Positions 8,286 through 18,022 of a stretch of 64,000 nucleotides of DNA are shown here, one piece after another (positions within the stretch are counted from its first letter, which is position 1; every line of letters begins with the position of its first letter). The translations under genes were made by a program, and so were the position numbers. The stretch lies in assembly GCA_963736175.1 (NCBI GenBank), contig CAVTNU010000026.1, positions 1 to 64,000 of the forward strand. The letters run 5' to 3'. The notes below the pieces were generated by a model, which had not been told where the DNA came from, made no database searches, and saw only the letters and a list, made by a program, of their open reading frames with translations. Origin of the DNA: Rhodoblastus sp963736175 (lineage in GTDB: Bacteria; Pseudomonadota; Alphaproteobacteria; Rhizobiales; Beijerinckiaceae).

Positions 8286-9653
8286 TCAATCGATCGCCAG
8301 CGATTTCAGCTTGCGATGCAGGGCCGAGCGCTCCATGCCGATAAATTCGGCGGTGCGCGAAATATTGCCGGAGAATCGGTTTATTTGCGCCACCAGATAT
8401 TCGCGTTCGAACACTTCGCGCGCTTCGCGCAAAGGCAGGCTCATCAACTTTTCGCCGCCCGCGCCATTAGGCGTCGATGGCACCAAGGCGCCGATCTCGG
8501 TCGGCAGCATGTCGGCGGAGATCTCGGCCTCGGGGTCGCCGGACGTCAAGATCATCAACCGCTCCACATTATTGCGCAATTGCCGGATATTGCCGGGCCA
8601 GTCGTGCGATTGCAGAACCGCCATCGCGTCCGCGCCTATCTTGCGGCGCGGCAGGCCGGAATTGACGGCAAGCTGATCCATGAAGAACTCGATTAAGGCC
8701 GGAATGTCCTCGCGGCGTTCGGCCAGCGACGGCACACGGATCGGCACGACGGATAGACGATGGAAAAGGTCTTCGCGGAATGCGCCGTCCTCTATGGCAA
8801 GGGCGAGATCGCGCGACGTCGACGACACGATGCGCACGTCGACATTGACGCGCGTGACGCCGTCGACGCGTTGAAAGCTCTGATCGACCAGGACGCGCAG
8901 GATCTTCGCCTGCGTTTCCTTCGGCATGTCGGCGACTTCGTCGATGTAAAGCGTGCCGCCGTGCGCTTCTTCCAGCGCTCCCGTCTTGCGCGCGCGCCCC
9001 TCGCGCGCCTCGACGCCGAACAGCTCTGTTTCCATCGTATCAGGCCCGATGGTGGCGGCGTTTATGACCACGAAGGGTCCGCCTGCGCGCGCCGACGCCT
9101 CGTGAATGGTGCGCGCCACCAGTTCCTTGCCGACGCCCGGGGCGCCGCTGACAAGAATGCGCGAATTGGCCGGGGCGACGCGCTCGATCGTCTGGCGCAG
9201 CTGCGCCAGCGCGCCGGAATAGCCAATCAGTGTGTTGACCGAGGCGGTGCGCGCCTTGAGCTCGGTGTTTTCGCGCTTCAACCGCGAAATCTCCAAAGCG
9301 CGTTCGGCGACCAGCACAAGGCGATCCGACTTGAACGGCTTTTCGATGAAATCATAGGCGCCGATCTTGATCGCGGTCACCGCCGTCTCGATGTTGCCAT
9401 GTCCGGAAATCATGACGACCGGCAGATTTTCATGATGCCGCTTGATCTGCTCAAGCAATTGCAGGCCGTCGAGCCTCGACCCCTGCATCCAGATATCGAG
9501 AAAGATCAGATGCGGGCGCCGCGCCTCAATCGCCGTCAGAGCCTCGTCCGCGTTTTTCGCCGTGCGGGTTCCATAGCCTTCGTCGGAAAGAATACCGGCC
9601 ACCAGTTCCCGGATGTCCGTTTCATCGTCCACGATGAGAATGTCGCTGGCCAT
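8286..9653 (-). CDS. ntrX: Response regulator NtrX
   Basis: Regulator of the NtrY/NtrX two-component pair, linked to nitrogen and redox control in Alphaproteobacteria. 455 residues. Receiver domain with phosphoacceptor Asp53 and Lys105; AAA+ domain with Walker A GAPGVGKE (170-177) and Walker B GGTLYIDEV (232-240); C-terminal Fis-type helix-turn-helix ending MERSALHRKLKSLAID. The sigma-54 contact motif GAFTGA is absent; the loop reads EAREGRARKTGALEEA, as is usual for NtrX, so it may not act with sigma-54. Start ATG 9653 gives MASDILIVDDE; ntrY ends 11 bases upstream. Confidence 0.95.
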   Translation of the reverse strand: MASDILIVDDETDIRELVAGILSDEGYGTRTAKNADEALTAIEARRPHLIFLDIWMQGSRLDGLQLLEQIKRHHENLPVVMISGHGNIETAVTAIKIGAYDFIEKPFKSDRLVLVAERALEISRLKRENTELKARTASVNTLIGYSGALAQLRQTIERVAPANSRILVSGAPGVGKELVARTIHEASARAGGPFVVINAATIGPDTMETELFGVEAREGRARKTGALEEAHGGTLYIDEVADMPKETQAKILRVLVDQSFQRVDGVTRVNVDVRIVSSTSRDLALAIEDGAFREDLFHRLSVVPIRVPSLAERREDIPALIEFFMDQLAVNSGLPRRKIGADAMAVLQSHDWPGNIRQLRNNVERLMILTSGDPEAEISADMLPTEIGALVPSTPNGAGGEKLMSLPLREAREVFEREYLVAQINRFSGNISRTAEFIGMERSALHRKLKSLAID

Positions 9654-9663
9654 AGATTTCCGC

Positions 9664-11913
9664 CTAATGTTCAACACGAACGCCGCTGGCGTTCGTCGTC
9701 GTTGTTTCGTTGTGTTGGATGGGGAAATACAATCGAACGCGCGCGCCCTGCTCCGACGGCGCGTCGAGCAGTTCAATGCCGCCGCCGTGATCCTCGAGAA
9801 TCTTGGCGACGATCGGCAGTCCGAGACCGGTGCCTTCGGCCCGCGTCGTCATATAGGGTTCGAGCAGACGCGCCCGGTTCTCGCGCGGGAAACCCTTGCC
9901 GTTGTCGACGACGTCGATGATCGCCATTCCGCCGGCGATCGTCACGTCGACATCGATGCGGCCCTTGACCGGATGGTCGTCGGTTCTCCCGTCAATGCCC
10001 TCAGCGGCGTTTTTGACGACATTGGTCAGGGCCTGCGACAACAACCGACGGTCGAAGAGGACGGCGGCGGGCGCATGCGGGTACTTGCCGACGATGTCGA
10101 TGCCGGGATGACCAACGCGCATGAGAAACAGGACCTGTTCGACGCAAGCGTTCAAATCGTCCTGCTCGAGACGCGCCTTCGGCATGCGCGAGAACGAGGA
10201 AAATTCGTCGACCATGCGCTTGATGTCGTCAACCTGCCGGATGATCGTATCGGTGCACTGATCGAACACATCCTTGTCGGCGACAATGACGCGGCCGTAT
10301 TTCCGCTTGAGACGCTCGGCCGAGAGCTGGATCGGAGTCAGCGGATTTTTGATCTCGTGCGCGATGCGGCGCGCCACGTCGGCCCAGGCGGACATACGCT
10401 GCGCGGCGACGAGTTCGGTCAGGTCGTCGAGCGTCGCCACGAATGTTCGCTCGCCGCGATTGAGCGGTCCGGGCGCCAGACGCGCGCTGTAGGTGCGCTC
10501 GCGGCCGGCCCGCATCAGCACGATCTGGCTTTGCGTCATGCGGCCGTGACTGGCGCGCGCTTCCTCAAGCGCCGGAGCCAATTCGGGCAATACCTGCGCC
10601 AAAGGCTTGCCGATCGCGCTTCCGCCCGCCTCGCCCGCCAGTTCGACCAAGGCTTCAGCCGAAGGGTTGAGCACGGTTATGACGCCGCGCGCGCCGATGC
10701 CGATCACCGCCGCCGGAACGCCGGACAGCACCGCTTCGGTAAAAATGCGCCGCTCGTCCATCGTATGATTGGCCGCCACCAGCCGATTCTGCTGCAACCG
10801 CAATTCCGAAGTCATTTTGTTGAAGGTCTCGCCAAGATGGGCGAGATCGCCTTCGGACGCCTGAACCGGCACCTGCACGTAAAAATTGCCGGCGCCGACC
10901 TGATCGGTCGCCGCGATCAGGCGCCGTATCGGTCCGACCAGCCGATTGGTGAAAGCCAGGCCGAGCCAGACCGCCGACAGCAGCATGATCGCCGCCAACA
11001 GCGCGAACATCAGCGCGAAACTGACCTGAAGATCGCGCCGGTGCTGTTCGAACGCGCCAAAAAGCCGCACGAGCGTTTCAGCCTGACGAGGAAATTCCAG
11101 CGTGAACGGATCGACCGGGCGCGCCGCGTAGAGAAACACGTCGTCGAAAGCCGGCAGAGGCCGCAGCGCCACAAAGGTTCGCTCATCATGCAGAACCATG
11201 CACAAAGGCTCGCTCTTGCGCGCCTCGGCGAAATCGTTGTCGGTCGGCTTGACCGTAAATTCCTGCGCCGCGGGGCCGGTATCGGCGCGTTCGACGATCG
11301 AACCGTCGGGCTTCATCATCACGGCGGCGGAAAAGCTCAGAAAACGAGCGCGCGACGTGAAAAATTCCTTAAACAGGTTGCGGTCGACGTCGAACATTGT
11401 CTTGCCGCGATCGAGATCGCCGGCGGTGAGCTGGGCCTCTTGCAGCAGCGAGCGACACTGGTCCTGGCGAAACAGATTGGCGGCCTGCGTCGCGCCCATG
11501 ATGAAGCCGCGCATGTCATGCATGAAAGCCGGGTTGAGCGTCTGTTCGAGCGTAATCGAGCCGACGGCCGCCATCGTCAGGGCGGGAACGGTGGCGATCA
11601 CCGAAAAAAGCGCGACAATGCGTATATGCAGCCCCGCCGCCGCCGTGCGGGCCCGCCAGGCGCGCACTAGCCCCCAACCCTCAGCCACTACCAGGATCAG
11701 TAGAACCAGTACCGCCAAGGCGTCGAGCGCAAACAGAAAAATGACGAGTTCGTCCGATTGCCGGAACGGCGTCAGGCCTGCGAAAATGAGAAAGCTGCCG
11801 ACCGCCAGGGCGATCGATAAGGCGACGATGAATGGCCCCAGCCGCGAAAAAAGGCGGCGTTCGCGATGGCGCGCGCGTTTCTTGTCGAGGCGTCTGTCGT
11901 CTTTTTCGTTCAT
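9664..11913 (-). CDS. ntrY: Membrane sensor histidine kinase NtrY
   Basis: Inner-membrane sensor kinase that phosphorylates NtrX. 749 residues. Two hydrophobic segments in the first 90 residues, a third near 110, a periplasmic sensor region, then a further helix near 300-320 leading into a HAMP segment (NRLVGPIRRLIAATDQVGAG). A PAS domain follows, then the H-box RRIAHEIKNPLTPIQL, the N-box NVVKNAAEG, and ATP-lid motifs DNGKGFP and TGLGLPIV. It opens a ntrY-ntrX run and lies 223 bases from ntrC, with a palindrome in that gap. Confidence 0.95.
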   Translation of the reverse strand: MNEKDDRRLDKKRARHRERRLFSRLGPFIVALSIALAVGSFLIFAGLTPFRQSDELVIFLFALDALAVLVLLILVVAEGWGLVRAWRARTAAAGLHIRIVALFSVIATVPALTMAAVGSITLEQTLNPAFMHDMRGFIMGATQAANLFRQDQCRSLLQEAQLTAGDLDRGKTMFDVDRNLFKEFFTSRARFLSFSAAVMMKPDGSIVERADTGPAAQEFTVKPTDNDFAEARKSEPLCMVLHDERTFVALRPLPAFDDVFLYAARPVDPFTLEFPRQAETLVRLFGAFEQHRRDLQVSFALMFALLAAIMLLSAVWLGLAFTNRLVGPIRRLIAATDQVGAGNFYVQVPVQASEGDLAHLGETFNKMTSELRLQQNRLVAANHTMDERRIFTEAVLSGVPAAVIGIGARGVITVLNPSAEALVELAGEAGGSAIGKPLAQVLPELAPALEEARASHGRMTQSQIVLMRAGRERTYSARLAPGPLNRGERTFVATLDDLTELVAAQRMSAWADVARRIAHEIKNPLTPIQLSAERLKRKYGRVIVADKDVFDQCTDTIIRQVDDIKRMVDEFSSFSRMPKARLEQDDLNACVEQVLFLMRVGHPGIDIVGKYPHAPAAVLFDRRLLSQALTNVVKNAAEGIDGRTDDHPVKGRIDVDVTIAGGMAIIDVVDNGKGFPRENRARLLEPYMTTRAEGTGLGLPIVAKILEDHGGGIELLDAPSEQGARVRLYFPIQHNETTTTNASGVRVEH

Positions 11914-11964
11914 CCGCGCGCGGGTTAATTGAGGCCTCGCGACTCATAGATCAGCCACGAACAA

Positions 11965-11980
11965 GTTGCAATATTGCAAC
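11965..11980. promoter_or_regulatory. 16-bp perfect palindrome upstream of ntrY
   Basis: GTTGCAATATTGCAAC is an exact palindrome lying 52-67 bases before the ntrY start. Directly beside it, 11977-11987 reads CAA-N5-TTG, and 11962-11968 reads CAA-G-TTG. The cluster of CAA and TTG half-sites looks like a regulator-binding site in the ntrYX promoter. Confidence 0.55.
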
Positions 11981-12135
11981 GGTGTTGCATGAATGCGACA
12001 AATTCAGGGCGAATTTTGAATGGCGCATGTATACGCCAACCGCAGCCGTCTCGCGAAATCAAGAAAAATTGACGTGCGACATGCGTTCCGACAGCCTCGA
12101 AACGCATTTCATCGACAAATTTCGCGAAGAATGGT

Positions 12136-13620
12136 TCAGCGCGGCGCTCGCATCAGCCTCACGTCGAGATCGCGGATTTTTTTACGCAACGTATTGCGGT
12201 TCAACCCCAGCAATTCGGCGGCCTTGATCTGGTTGCCGCGCGTCGCCGCGAGCGTCACCGAAATGAGCGGGTATTCCAGTTCGCGCAAAATGCGGTGGTA
12301 AAGCCCCGGCGGCGGCAGGTTTTCGCCATGCTGCTTGAATATTTCGCTGACGTGCCGCTCGACCGCCATAGACAGCGATTCGTCGCCCTCGCCGCCGCGC
12401 GACGGCGCTGTCGTCGCGCCGGAACCGGCGGGGCCCGCGCCGAATTGTTCGATGCGATGTTGATCAAGGCCCAGTTCAAGCGCGATCGTCGCCTCCGAAA
12501 TGACCTCCTGCGGATAGAGCGCCACGAGGCGCCGGATGAGATTTTCCAACTCACGAATGTTGCCCGGCCACTTATAGCGCCGCATCCGATCGAGCGCAGC
12601 AGCCTCCAATGTTTTGGCCGGTTGGCCTTCGGCCACCGCCTGCGCGAAGAAATGCCGAGCGAGGTCGGCGATGTCCTCGCTGCGTTCGCGCAATGACGGC
12701 AGGCGCAAAGGCACGACATTCAAGCGGAAAAACAGGTCCTCGCGGAACAGGCCCTGCTGGATGAGGATGCGCAGATCCTTGTTGGTGGCGGCGACGATGC
12801 GCACATTGGTTTTGATCGGCGTGCGACCGCCGACAGTGGTGTATTCGCCCTGCTGCAGGACGCGCAGCAGGCGGGTCTGCGCTTCCATCGGCATGTCGCC
12901 GATTTCGTCGAGAAACAACGTGCCGCCTTCGGCCTGCTCGAACCGTCCGGCAAATCGCTGACTGGCCCCGGTGAACGCGCCTTTCTCGTGGCCGAACAAT
13001 TCACTTTCGATCAAATCGCGCGGGATGGCCGCCATATTGATGGCGACAAACGGACCTTTCTTGCGCTTGCCGTAATCATGCAGGGCGCGCGCCACCAATT
13101 CCTTTCCGGTTCCCGATTCCCCGACAATCATCACGGTCAGATCCGTCTGCATCAGACGCGCCAGCGTGCGGTAAATTTCCTGCATGGCGCCGGAACGCCC
13201 GATGAGCGGCATGCCTTCGATCTCATCGACGGGCGCGGCGTTCGGGCGGAGTCTCGGCTCCGCCAGAGCGCGCCCGACAATGGCGACGAGCTCCTTGAGG
13301 TCGAAAGGCTTCGGCAGATATTCATAGGCGCCGAGCTCAGACGCCTTGATCGCTGTCATGAATGTGTTTTGCGCGCTCATGACGACGACCGGCAATTCCG
13401 GCCGCAGTTTTTTGACGCGCGGCAGCAACTCGAAGGCGTTTTCATCGGGCATGACCACGTCGGTCACGACCAGATCGCCTTCGCCTGACTGCACCCACCG
13501 CCACAGCGTGGCGGCTGTTCCGGTCGTGCGCACTTCGTAGCCGGCTCTGGTCAGCGCCTGGCCTACAACCGTTCGGATGGCGGCATCGTCATCCGCGACG
13601 AGGATATTTCCTCTCGCCAT
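12136..13620 (-). CDS. ntrC: Nitrogen regulation response regulator NtrC
   Basis: Sigma-54-dependent activator of nitrogen-limitation genes. 494 residues. Receiver domain with Asp11/Asp12 and phosphoacceptor Asp54; AAA+ domain with Walker A GESGTGKE (168-175), GAFTGA at 214-219 and Walker B GGTLFLDEI (232-240); Fis-type helix-turn-helix at about 460-487 (QIKAAELLGLNRNTLRKKI). The start has an excellent AGGAGG site nine bases upstream. It lies 118 bases downstream of ntrB on the same strand. Confidence 0.97.
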   Translation of the reverse strand: MARGNILVADDDAAIRTVVGQALTRAGYEVRTTGTAATLWRWVQSGEGDLVVTDVVMPDENAFELLPRVKKLRPELPVVVMSAQNTFMTAIKASELGAYEYLPKPFDLKELVAIVGRALAEPRLRPNAAPVDEIEGMPLIGRSGAMQEIYRTLARLMQTDLTVMIVGESGTGKELVARALHDYGKRKKGPFVAINMAAIPRDLIESELFGHEKGAFTGASQRFAGRFEQAEGGTLFLDEIGDMPMEAQTRLLRVLQQGEYTTVGGRTPIKTNVRIVAATNKDLRILIQQGLFREDLFFRLNVVPLRLPSLRERSEDIADLARHFFAQAVAEGQPAKTLEAAALDRMRRYKWPGNIRELENLIRRLVALYPQEVISEATIALELGLDQHRIEQFGAGPAGSGATTAPSRGGEGDESLSMAVERHVSEIFKQHGENLPPPGLYHRILRELEYPLISVTLAATRGNQIKAAELLGLNRNTLRKKIRDLDVRLMRAPR

Positions 13621-13738
13621 TCCTGCAAACCTCCTGATCGCCGGAGCGTGCGTTCAGAATTCCTGTCCGGCACGCTTTAGCTATTTGTTTCACCGCGTAT
13701 AATTTTTTCCGAAAAACGCCTTTGAAGAAGTCCTCGCG

Positions 13739-14957
13739 CTAAACCCCCGCCTTCGCCGCGCCGCTACAAAAGCGATCGCCTTTTTCCACATACATCGGCA
13801 TCAAGACGCGGAACGTCGTGCGGCGGGGCTGGGATTCGCATTCGATGACCCCGCCGTGATCGCCGATGATCTTCGCGACCAGTGCAAGTCCGAGGCCAGT
13901 TCCCGAGCTCTTCGTCGAAACGAATGGCTCGAACAGATGCGCCATCAAATCCTCTGGAATTCCAGACCCATTGTCGCGCACGCAAAATTCCAGCGGCAGG
14001 CCGACGGGCGCGTTCGATCCGGGCGCGCGCAAGCGAACGCCGGGCCTGAAGGCGGTGGAAAGCTCGATTTCGCCGTCGATGGCGTCGGGACCAATGGCTT
14101 CGGCGGCGTTCTTGACGAGATTGAGAAAGACTTGAATCAATTGATCCTTGTTGGCGTAAACGGGAGGCAGGGAGGGATCGTAATTTTCGCCGATGCGAAT
14201 ATGGCGCGCAAAACCGGCCAGCGAAACCTGGCGAACGTGATCAAGAACCTGATGAATATTCACGCTTTCGCGTTCGATCGGACGGCCGTCGGAAAAGGCC
14301 TCCATTCGATCGACCAGTTTGACGATCCGGTCCGTTTCCGCGCAAATCAGGTGACACAGGCCGCGATCTTCGTCGGACAGGGATGTCTCCAGCAATTGCG
14401 CCGCTCCCCTGATCCCCGAAAGTGGATTCTCTGATCTCGTGGGCGAGCATGGCGGCCATAGCCGACACCGAGCGCGCCGCGCCACGGTGGGTCAATTGCC
14501 TGTCCATTTTATCGGCAATGGTGCGTTCCTGCAGCATGATGACGACGCCCTTTGACGCGTCCGGCAAAGGCGCCACATGCACATCGACCAGCCGTTCAGC
14601 GCCGATTCTGGGCGTGCCCAGATCGATGCGATATTCGTTGATCGGGCCGCCGCGTTCGCTCACCTGCTCAATCAGGCCGAGCACAGGCGAACTGAAAGGC
14701 AGGAGTTCGGCGATTTGCATACGACGCAACGCCGTCTTCGACATGTCGAAAAACTGCTCGGCCGCCGGATTGACCTCCAAGATCGCGCCCTTGCTCGATA
14801 CCGACAACAGCGGATGCGGCAATGCGTTCAAAAGCAGTTCGGCGTTCGACGGCAAAAGACCCAATGCGCCCGGCGCCGCCGGCGACGCGACGCGTTCGAG
14901 ACGTTGGCGCGCGCCTCTCGCGGACGCGTATTGCTTCGTCGCTTTATTCTCGCTCAT
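13739..14957 (-). pseudogene. ntrB: Nitrogen sensor kinase NtrB, broken by a one-base frameshift at the H-box
   Basis: Cytoplasmic PAS-histidine kinase/phosphatase that controls NtrC in response to PII. From ATG 14957 one frame gives the PAS part and runs to LAHEIR, with the phosphoacceptor His173. The kinase part continues in another frame from ENPLSGIRGAAQLLE through NLVKNAAEA, DNGSGIP and GTGLGLALV to 13739. One extra base within 14428-14432 explains this; removing it gives HEIRNPLSGIRG. All other kinase motifs are intact. The start ATG overlaps the dusB stop (ATGA). With three similar frameshifts in essential genes of this window, a sequence error is more likely than real decay. Confidence 0.9.
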
Positions 14958-16015
14958 GCGGCCTCGATTCTGATTGTCTTTTCGACCCTCGGCGGCGTTT
15001 CGAACAAACGCCCCAGAACGCCGAGGACTTCTTCGGGACTTTCGCTGCAGACCAGTCGCGCGCGCAGATCTGGCGGCAGCGCCGAGCCTTCGCGCGCCGA
15101 AACTTCGGCGTAGGCGGCCAGATGTTTGCGGGCGTGCCGCAGGCCCTGCGCCACGCCGAACACCGCGAGCAGCGTCTGATAATGTTCGCGGGCGGCCGCG
15201 CGACGGGCGTCTCCAGAGATCGGCGCGCGCGGCTCGCCGTTGCGCAAGGCGCTGGCGATGTCGCCGACCAGCCAAGGCTGACCAAGTGCGGCGCGCCCGA
15301 TCATCACGGCGTCGGCGCCGCTGGCCGCCCGCATGGCCAGGGCGTCCTGCAGGCTAAGACAATCGCCGTTGGCGACGAGCGGAATTTTTATGGCTTGGCG
15401 CACGGCGCCGATGGCGGACCAGTCGGCGTTTCCCCTATAAAATTGCTGGCGGGTGCGCCCATGAACCGTGATCATTTGCGCGCCCTCCCCTTCGGCGCGC
15501 CGCGCCAGTTCGGGCGCGTTGTGGCTGGCTTCATCCCAACCGAGACGCATTTTGACGGCGACCGGAATTCTGACGGCCCGGACGACCGCCGCGATCAACG
15601 ATTGCGCCAGATCGAGGTCGCACATGAGCGCCGCGCCGCCGTAGCCGCCGGTCACCCGTTTGGCCGGGCAGCCCATGTTGATATCGACGAGGTCGGCGCC
15701 GGCGTCCTGCGCGATAAGCGCGGCGCGCGCCATGGCGTCCGGGTCGCGTCCGGCTATCTGAACGGCGTACGGATGAACCCCATCGCCTTCGGCGCGCAGC
15801 AGGCTTTCGCGCGCGCCCAACGTCAGTTCCTGCGCCGCGACCATTTCCGAAAAAACCAAGGCTGCGCCAAATCGCCGCGCCAGTCGACGCATGCCAAGAT
15901 CGGTGACGCCCGCCATCGGCGCCAGAAATGCCCGGCCGTCGAGTTGCAACGGCCCGATGCACAATGGCGCCTCATTTGTAAGCATATTGCTTATTTTATG
16001 CGCATAACTATTCAT
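14954..16015 (-). CDS. dusB: tRNA-dihydrouridine synthase B (nifR3)
   Basis: FMN enzyme that reduces uridine to dihydrouridine in the tRNA D-loop. 353 residues. TIM barrel with FLAPMAGVTDLGMRRL at the N-terminus, active-site Cys in NMGCPAKRVTGGYGG, the TVHGRTRQQFY segment and the FMN-phosphate motif GADAVMIGRAALGQPW. First gene of the dusB-ntrB-ntrC operon, historically nifR3. The annotated ATG gives MNSYAHKISNML; an in-frame ATG ten codons later is an equally possible start. Confidence 0.95.
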   Translation of the reverse strand: MNSYAHKISNMLTNEAPLCIGPLQLDGRAFLAPMAGVTDLGMRRLARRFGAALVFSEMVAAQELTLGARESLLRAEGDGVHPYAVQIAGRDPDAMARAALIAQDAGADLVDINMGCPAKRVTGGYGGAALMCDLDLAQSLIAAVVRAVRIPVAVKMRLGWDEASHNAPELARRAEGEGAQMITVHGRTRQQFYRGNADWSAIGAVRQAIKIPLVANGDCLSLQDALAMRAASGADAVMIGRAALGQPWLVGDIASALRNGEPRAPISGDARRAAAREHYQTLLAVFGVAQGLRHARKHLAAYAEVSAREGSALPPDLRARLVCSESPEEVLGVLGRLFETPPRVEKTIRIEAA

Positions 16016-16168
16016 GCCCTTACATTAATCAATTTCGTCACCGTCGCAATGCAAAAAGGCCAGCCGACGATTTGACCTTTCGGGGGAATTTCGCGAGACA
16101 GTTGAATGACGATCTCTCGGCCTCGCCAAGGCGTTTGGCCGCCCATGACTGCCGGAACACGAAAATCC

Positions 16169-17365
16169 ATGAGCCAGACGGCCGTTCACATTCTCATTGT
16201 CGCCGCCGGACGCGGATCGCGCGCGGGCCAGGGCCTGCCCAAACAATACCGCGCGCTGGGCGGAAAAACCGTGCTGTCGCGCACCCTGGCCGCCCTGCTG
16301 GCCGCGGCGCCGCACGCGCGGACAACCGTCGTCGCGCACGGCGACGACCTCGACCTGCTGAGCCAAAGCCTCGCCGCCCTGCCGCCGCCGCTTCGCGCGC
16401 GCGTCAATGCGCCCGTCCTTGGCGGCATGAGCCGGCAGGACAGCGTGCGCAACGGCCTTGCCGCGCTCAAAGCCTCAGGCGCCGCGGCGGAGGATCTTGT
16501 CCTGATCCACGACGCCGCGCGACCGTTCGTTTCCGCCCAACTGGTCAACCGGGCCGTCGCCGCCGGCCTGACCTATGACGCTGCGATTCCCGGCCTCGCC
16601 GTCACCGACACGATCAAACAGGTCGAGCCGGACGGGCGCGTTCTCGCCACGCCCGAACGCGCCTCGTTGCGCGCCGTGCAAACGCCGCAGGCCTTTCGTT
16701 TCGGTCTGATCGCCGCGGCCCATGAAAAGGCGCGCGCGGCGGGCGCGAACGAACTGACCGACGACGCGGCCGTCGCCGAATGGGCCGGCCATGACGTTTT
16801 TGTTTTTGCCGGGGAGACAGACAATATGAAGCTCACCAGCGCCGAGGACTTCGTCGCGGCCGGACGCCGCCTGTACGATCACACGCCCGATCTGCGCACC
16901 GGCCAGGGGTTCGATGTGCACGCCTTCGGCGACGGCGACCATGTCTGGCTCGGCGGCGTGAACATTCCGCACGACCGGGGGCTCGTCGGCCATTCCGACG
17001 CCGACGTCCTGCTGCACGCCATTACCGACGCCATTCTCGGCGCGCTGGCCGAAGGCGATATCGGCTCCCATTTTCCTCCCAGCGACCCGCAATGGCGCGG
17101 CGCCTCATCCGACCGGTTCCTGCGGCGCGCGGTCGAGCTGGTCGGCGCGCGCGGCGGCGTCATCGCCCATATCGACGCCACCATCATTTGCGAACGCCCG
17201 AAAATTGGACCCTATCGCGACTCCATCCGCGAAAAAATCGCCGAAATCGCCGGCCTTGCCTTGGATCGCGTCGCGGTCAAGGCCACGACGTCCGAGCGGC
17301 TTGGCTTCACCGGTCGCCAGGAAGGCATGGCGGCCCTGGCGCTCGCGACTGTCCGTCTGCCGTGA
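16169..17365 (+). CDS. ispDF: Bifunctional IspD/IspF isoprenoid enzyme
   Basis: Fusion of MEP cytidylyltransferase (IspD) and MEcPP synthase (IspF), catalysing the third and fifth steps of the MEP pathway to isoprenoids. About 398 residues from this start. IspD part: AAGRGSRAGQGLPKQY near the N-terminus and IHDAARPFV; IspF part from about residue 238: GQGFDVHAFGDG with zinc ligands, GHSDADVLLHAITDA and TTSERLGFTGRQEGMAALA. The fusion is typical of Alphaproteobacteria. Upstream in-frame ATGs at 16106 and 16145 exist; I prefer 16169 because it gives the normal short IspD N-terminus, but no strong ribosome site settles it. Divergent from dusB. Confidence 0.95.
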   Translation: MSQTAVHILIVAAGRGSRAGQGLPKQYRALGGKTVLSRTLAALLAAAPHARTTVVAHGDDLDLLSQSLAALPPPLRARVNAPVLGGMSRQDSVRNGLAALKASGAAAEDLVLIHDAARPFVSAQLVNRAVAAGLTYDAAIPGLAVTDTIKQVEPDGRVLATPERASLRAVQTPQAFRFGLIAAAHEKARAAGANELTDDAAVAEWAGHDVFVFAGETDNMKLTSAEDFVAAGRRLYDHTPDLRTGQGFDVHAFGDGDHVWLGGVNIPHDRGLVGHSDADVLLHAITDAILGALAEGDIGSHFPPSDPQWRGASSDRFLRRAVELVGARGGVIAHIDATIICERPKIGPYRDSIREKIAEIAGLALDRVAVKATTSERLGFTGRQEGMAALALATVRLP

Positions 17366-17381
17366 TTTTGGAGACCGTACC

Positions 17382-17888
17382 ATGCTGGACGAAGATTTAC
17401 GCGCGCGGGCGCAAGCCGTGTTGACGCAGTGCCGGACCAGAGGCCTGAAAATCGCGACCGCCGAATCCTGCACCGGCGGCATGGTCGCCGCCGCCTTGAC
17501 CGAGATCGCCGGCTCCTCCGACGTCTTCGAACGCGGCTTCGTCACCTATTCCAACGAAGCCAAACAGGACTTGCTGGACGTTCCCGCCGACGTGATCGGC
17601 GCCTTCGGCGCGGTCTCGAGCCAGACGGCGGAGGCGATGGCGCTCGGGGCGCTGAAGAACTCCCGCGCCGACATCGCCGTTTCGATCACCGGGATCGCCG
17701 GACCGGCCGGCGGATCGCCGGATCGACCGGTCGGACTGGTGCATTTCGCCCTGGCGCGCAAGGAGCGGCCGGTCCGTCTGGTCGAAAAACGATTTCCCAT
17801 GCGCGGGCGCGAAAATATCAGGTGCGCGGCGACGGCTTTCGCCTTGTCGCTCCTGCTCGAGGCGGCGGCGCCGAGCCAGATCGCCTGA
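17382..17888 (+). CDS. pncC: Nicotinamide-nucleotide amidase (CinA C-terminal domain type)
   Basis: 168-residue stand-alone CinA C-terminal domain, predicted to hydrolyse nicotinamide mononucleotide to nicotinate mononucleotide in NAD recycling. Shows TAESCTGGMVAAALTEI, the phosphate-loop region VTYSNEAKQDLL and SITGIAGPAGG. The ATG at 17382 follows a GGAG site and lies 16 bases after ispDF, so the two are probably one operon. It lacks the N-terminal molybdopterin-binding-like domain of full CinA, which is common. Confidence 0.92.
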   Translation: MLDEDLRARAQAVLTQCRTRGLKIATAESCTGGMVAAALTEIAGSSDVFERGFVTYSNEAKQDLLDVPADVIGAFGAVSSQTAEAMALGALKNSRADIAVSITGIAGPAGGSPDRPVGLVHFALARKERPVRLVEKRFPMRGRENIRCAATAFALSLLLEAAAPSQIA

Positions 17889-18022
17889 CCGGCGTTCGCG
17901 CGATTCGACGTCATATTTGCGATCGATTTCCTTCATTTCCGCGTCGCGCGGCGACGGCATAGTCATGGCGCGCTGAAACAGGCGCAAGGACGCCGGATAA
18001 GGCGCCGAGACGGAGAATCGCC

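Noticed and set aside
8286..9653. Loss of GAFTGA in NtrX as a novelty
   Set aside because: This is the normal state of alphaproteobacterial NtrX, so it is noted only in the annotation.
9613..11670. Very long plus-strand open frame (685 codons) opposite ntrY
   Set aside because: Arg/Gln/His-rich translation with no recognisable domain, exactly antisense to an intact kinase; long antisense frames are expected in high-GC genes.
16016..16105. Possible sigma-54 promoter before dusB (TGGC followed by TGC)
   Set aside because: The GG to GC spacing is seven bases, not the required ten.
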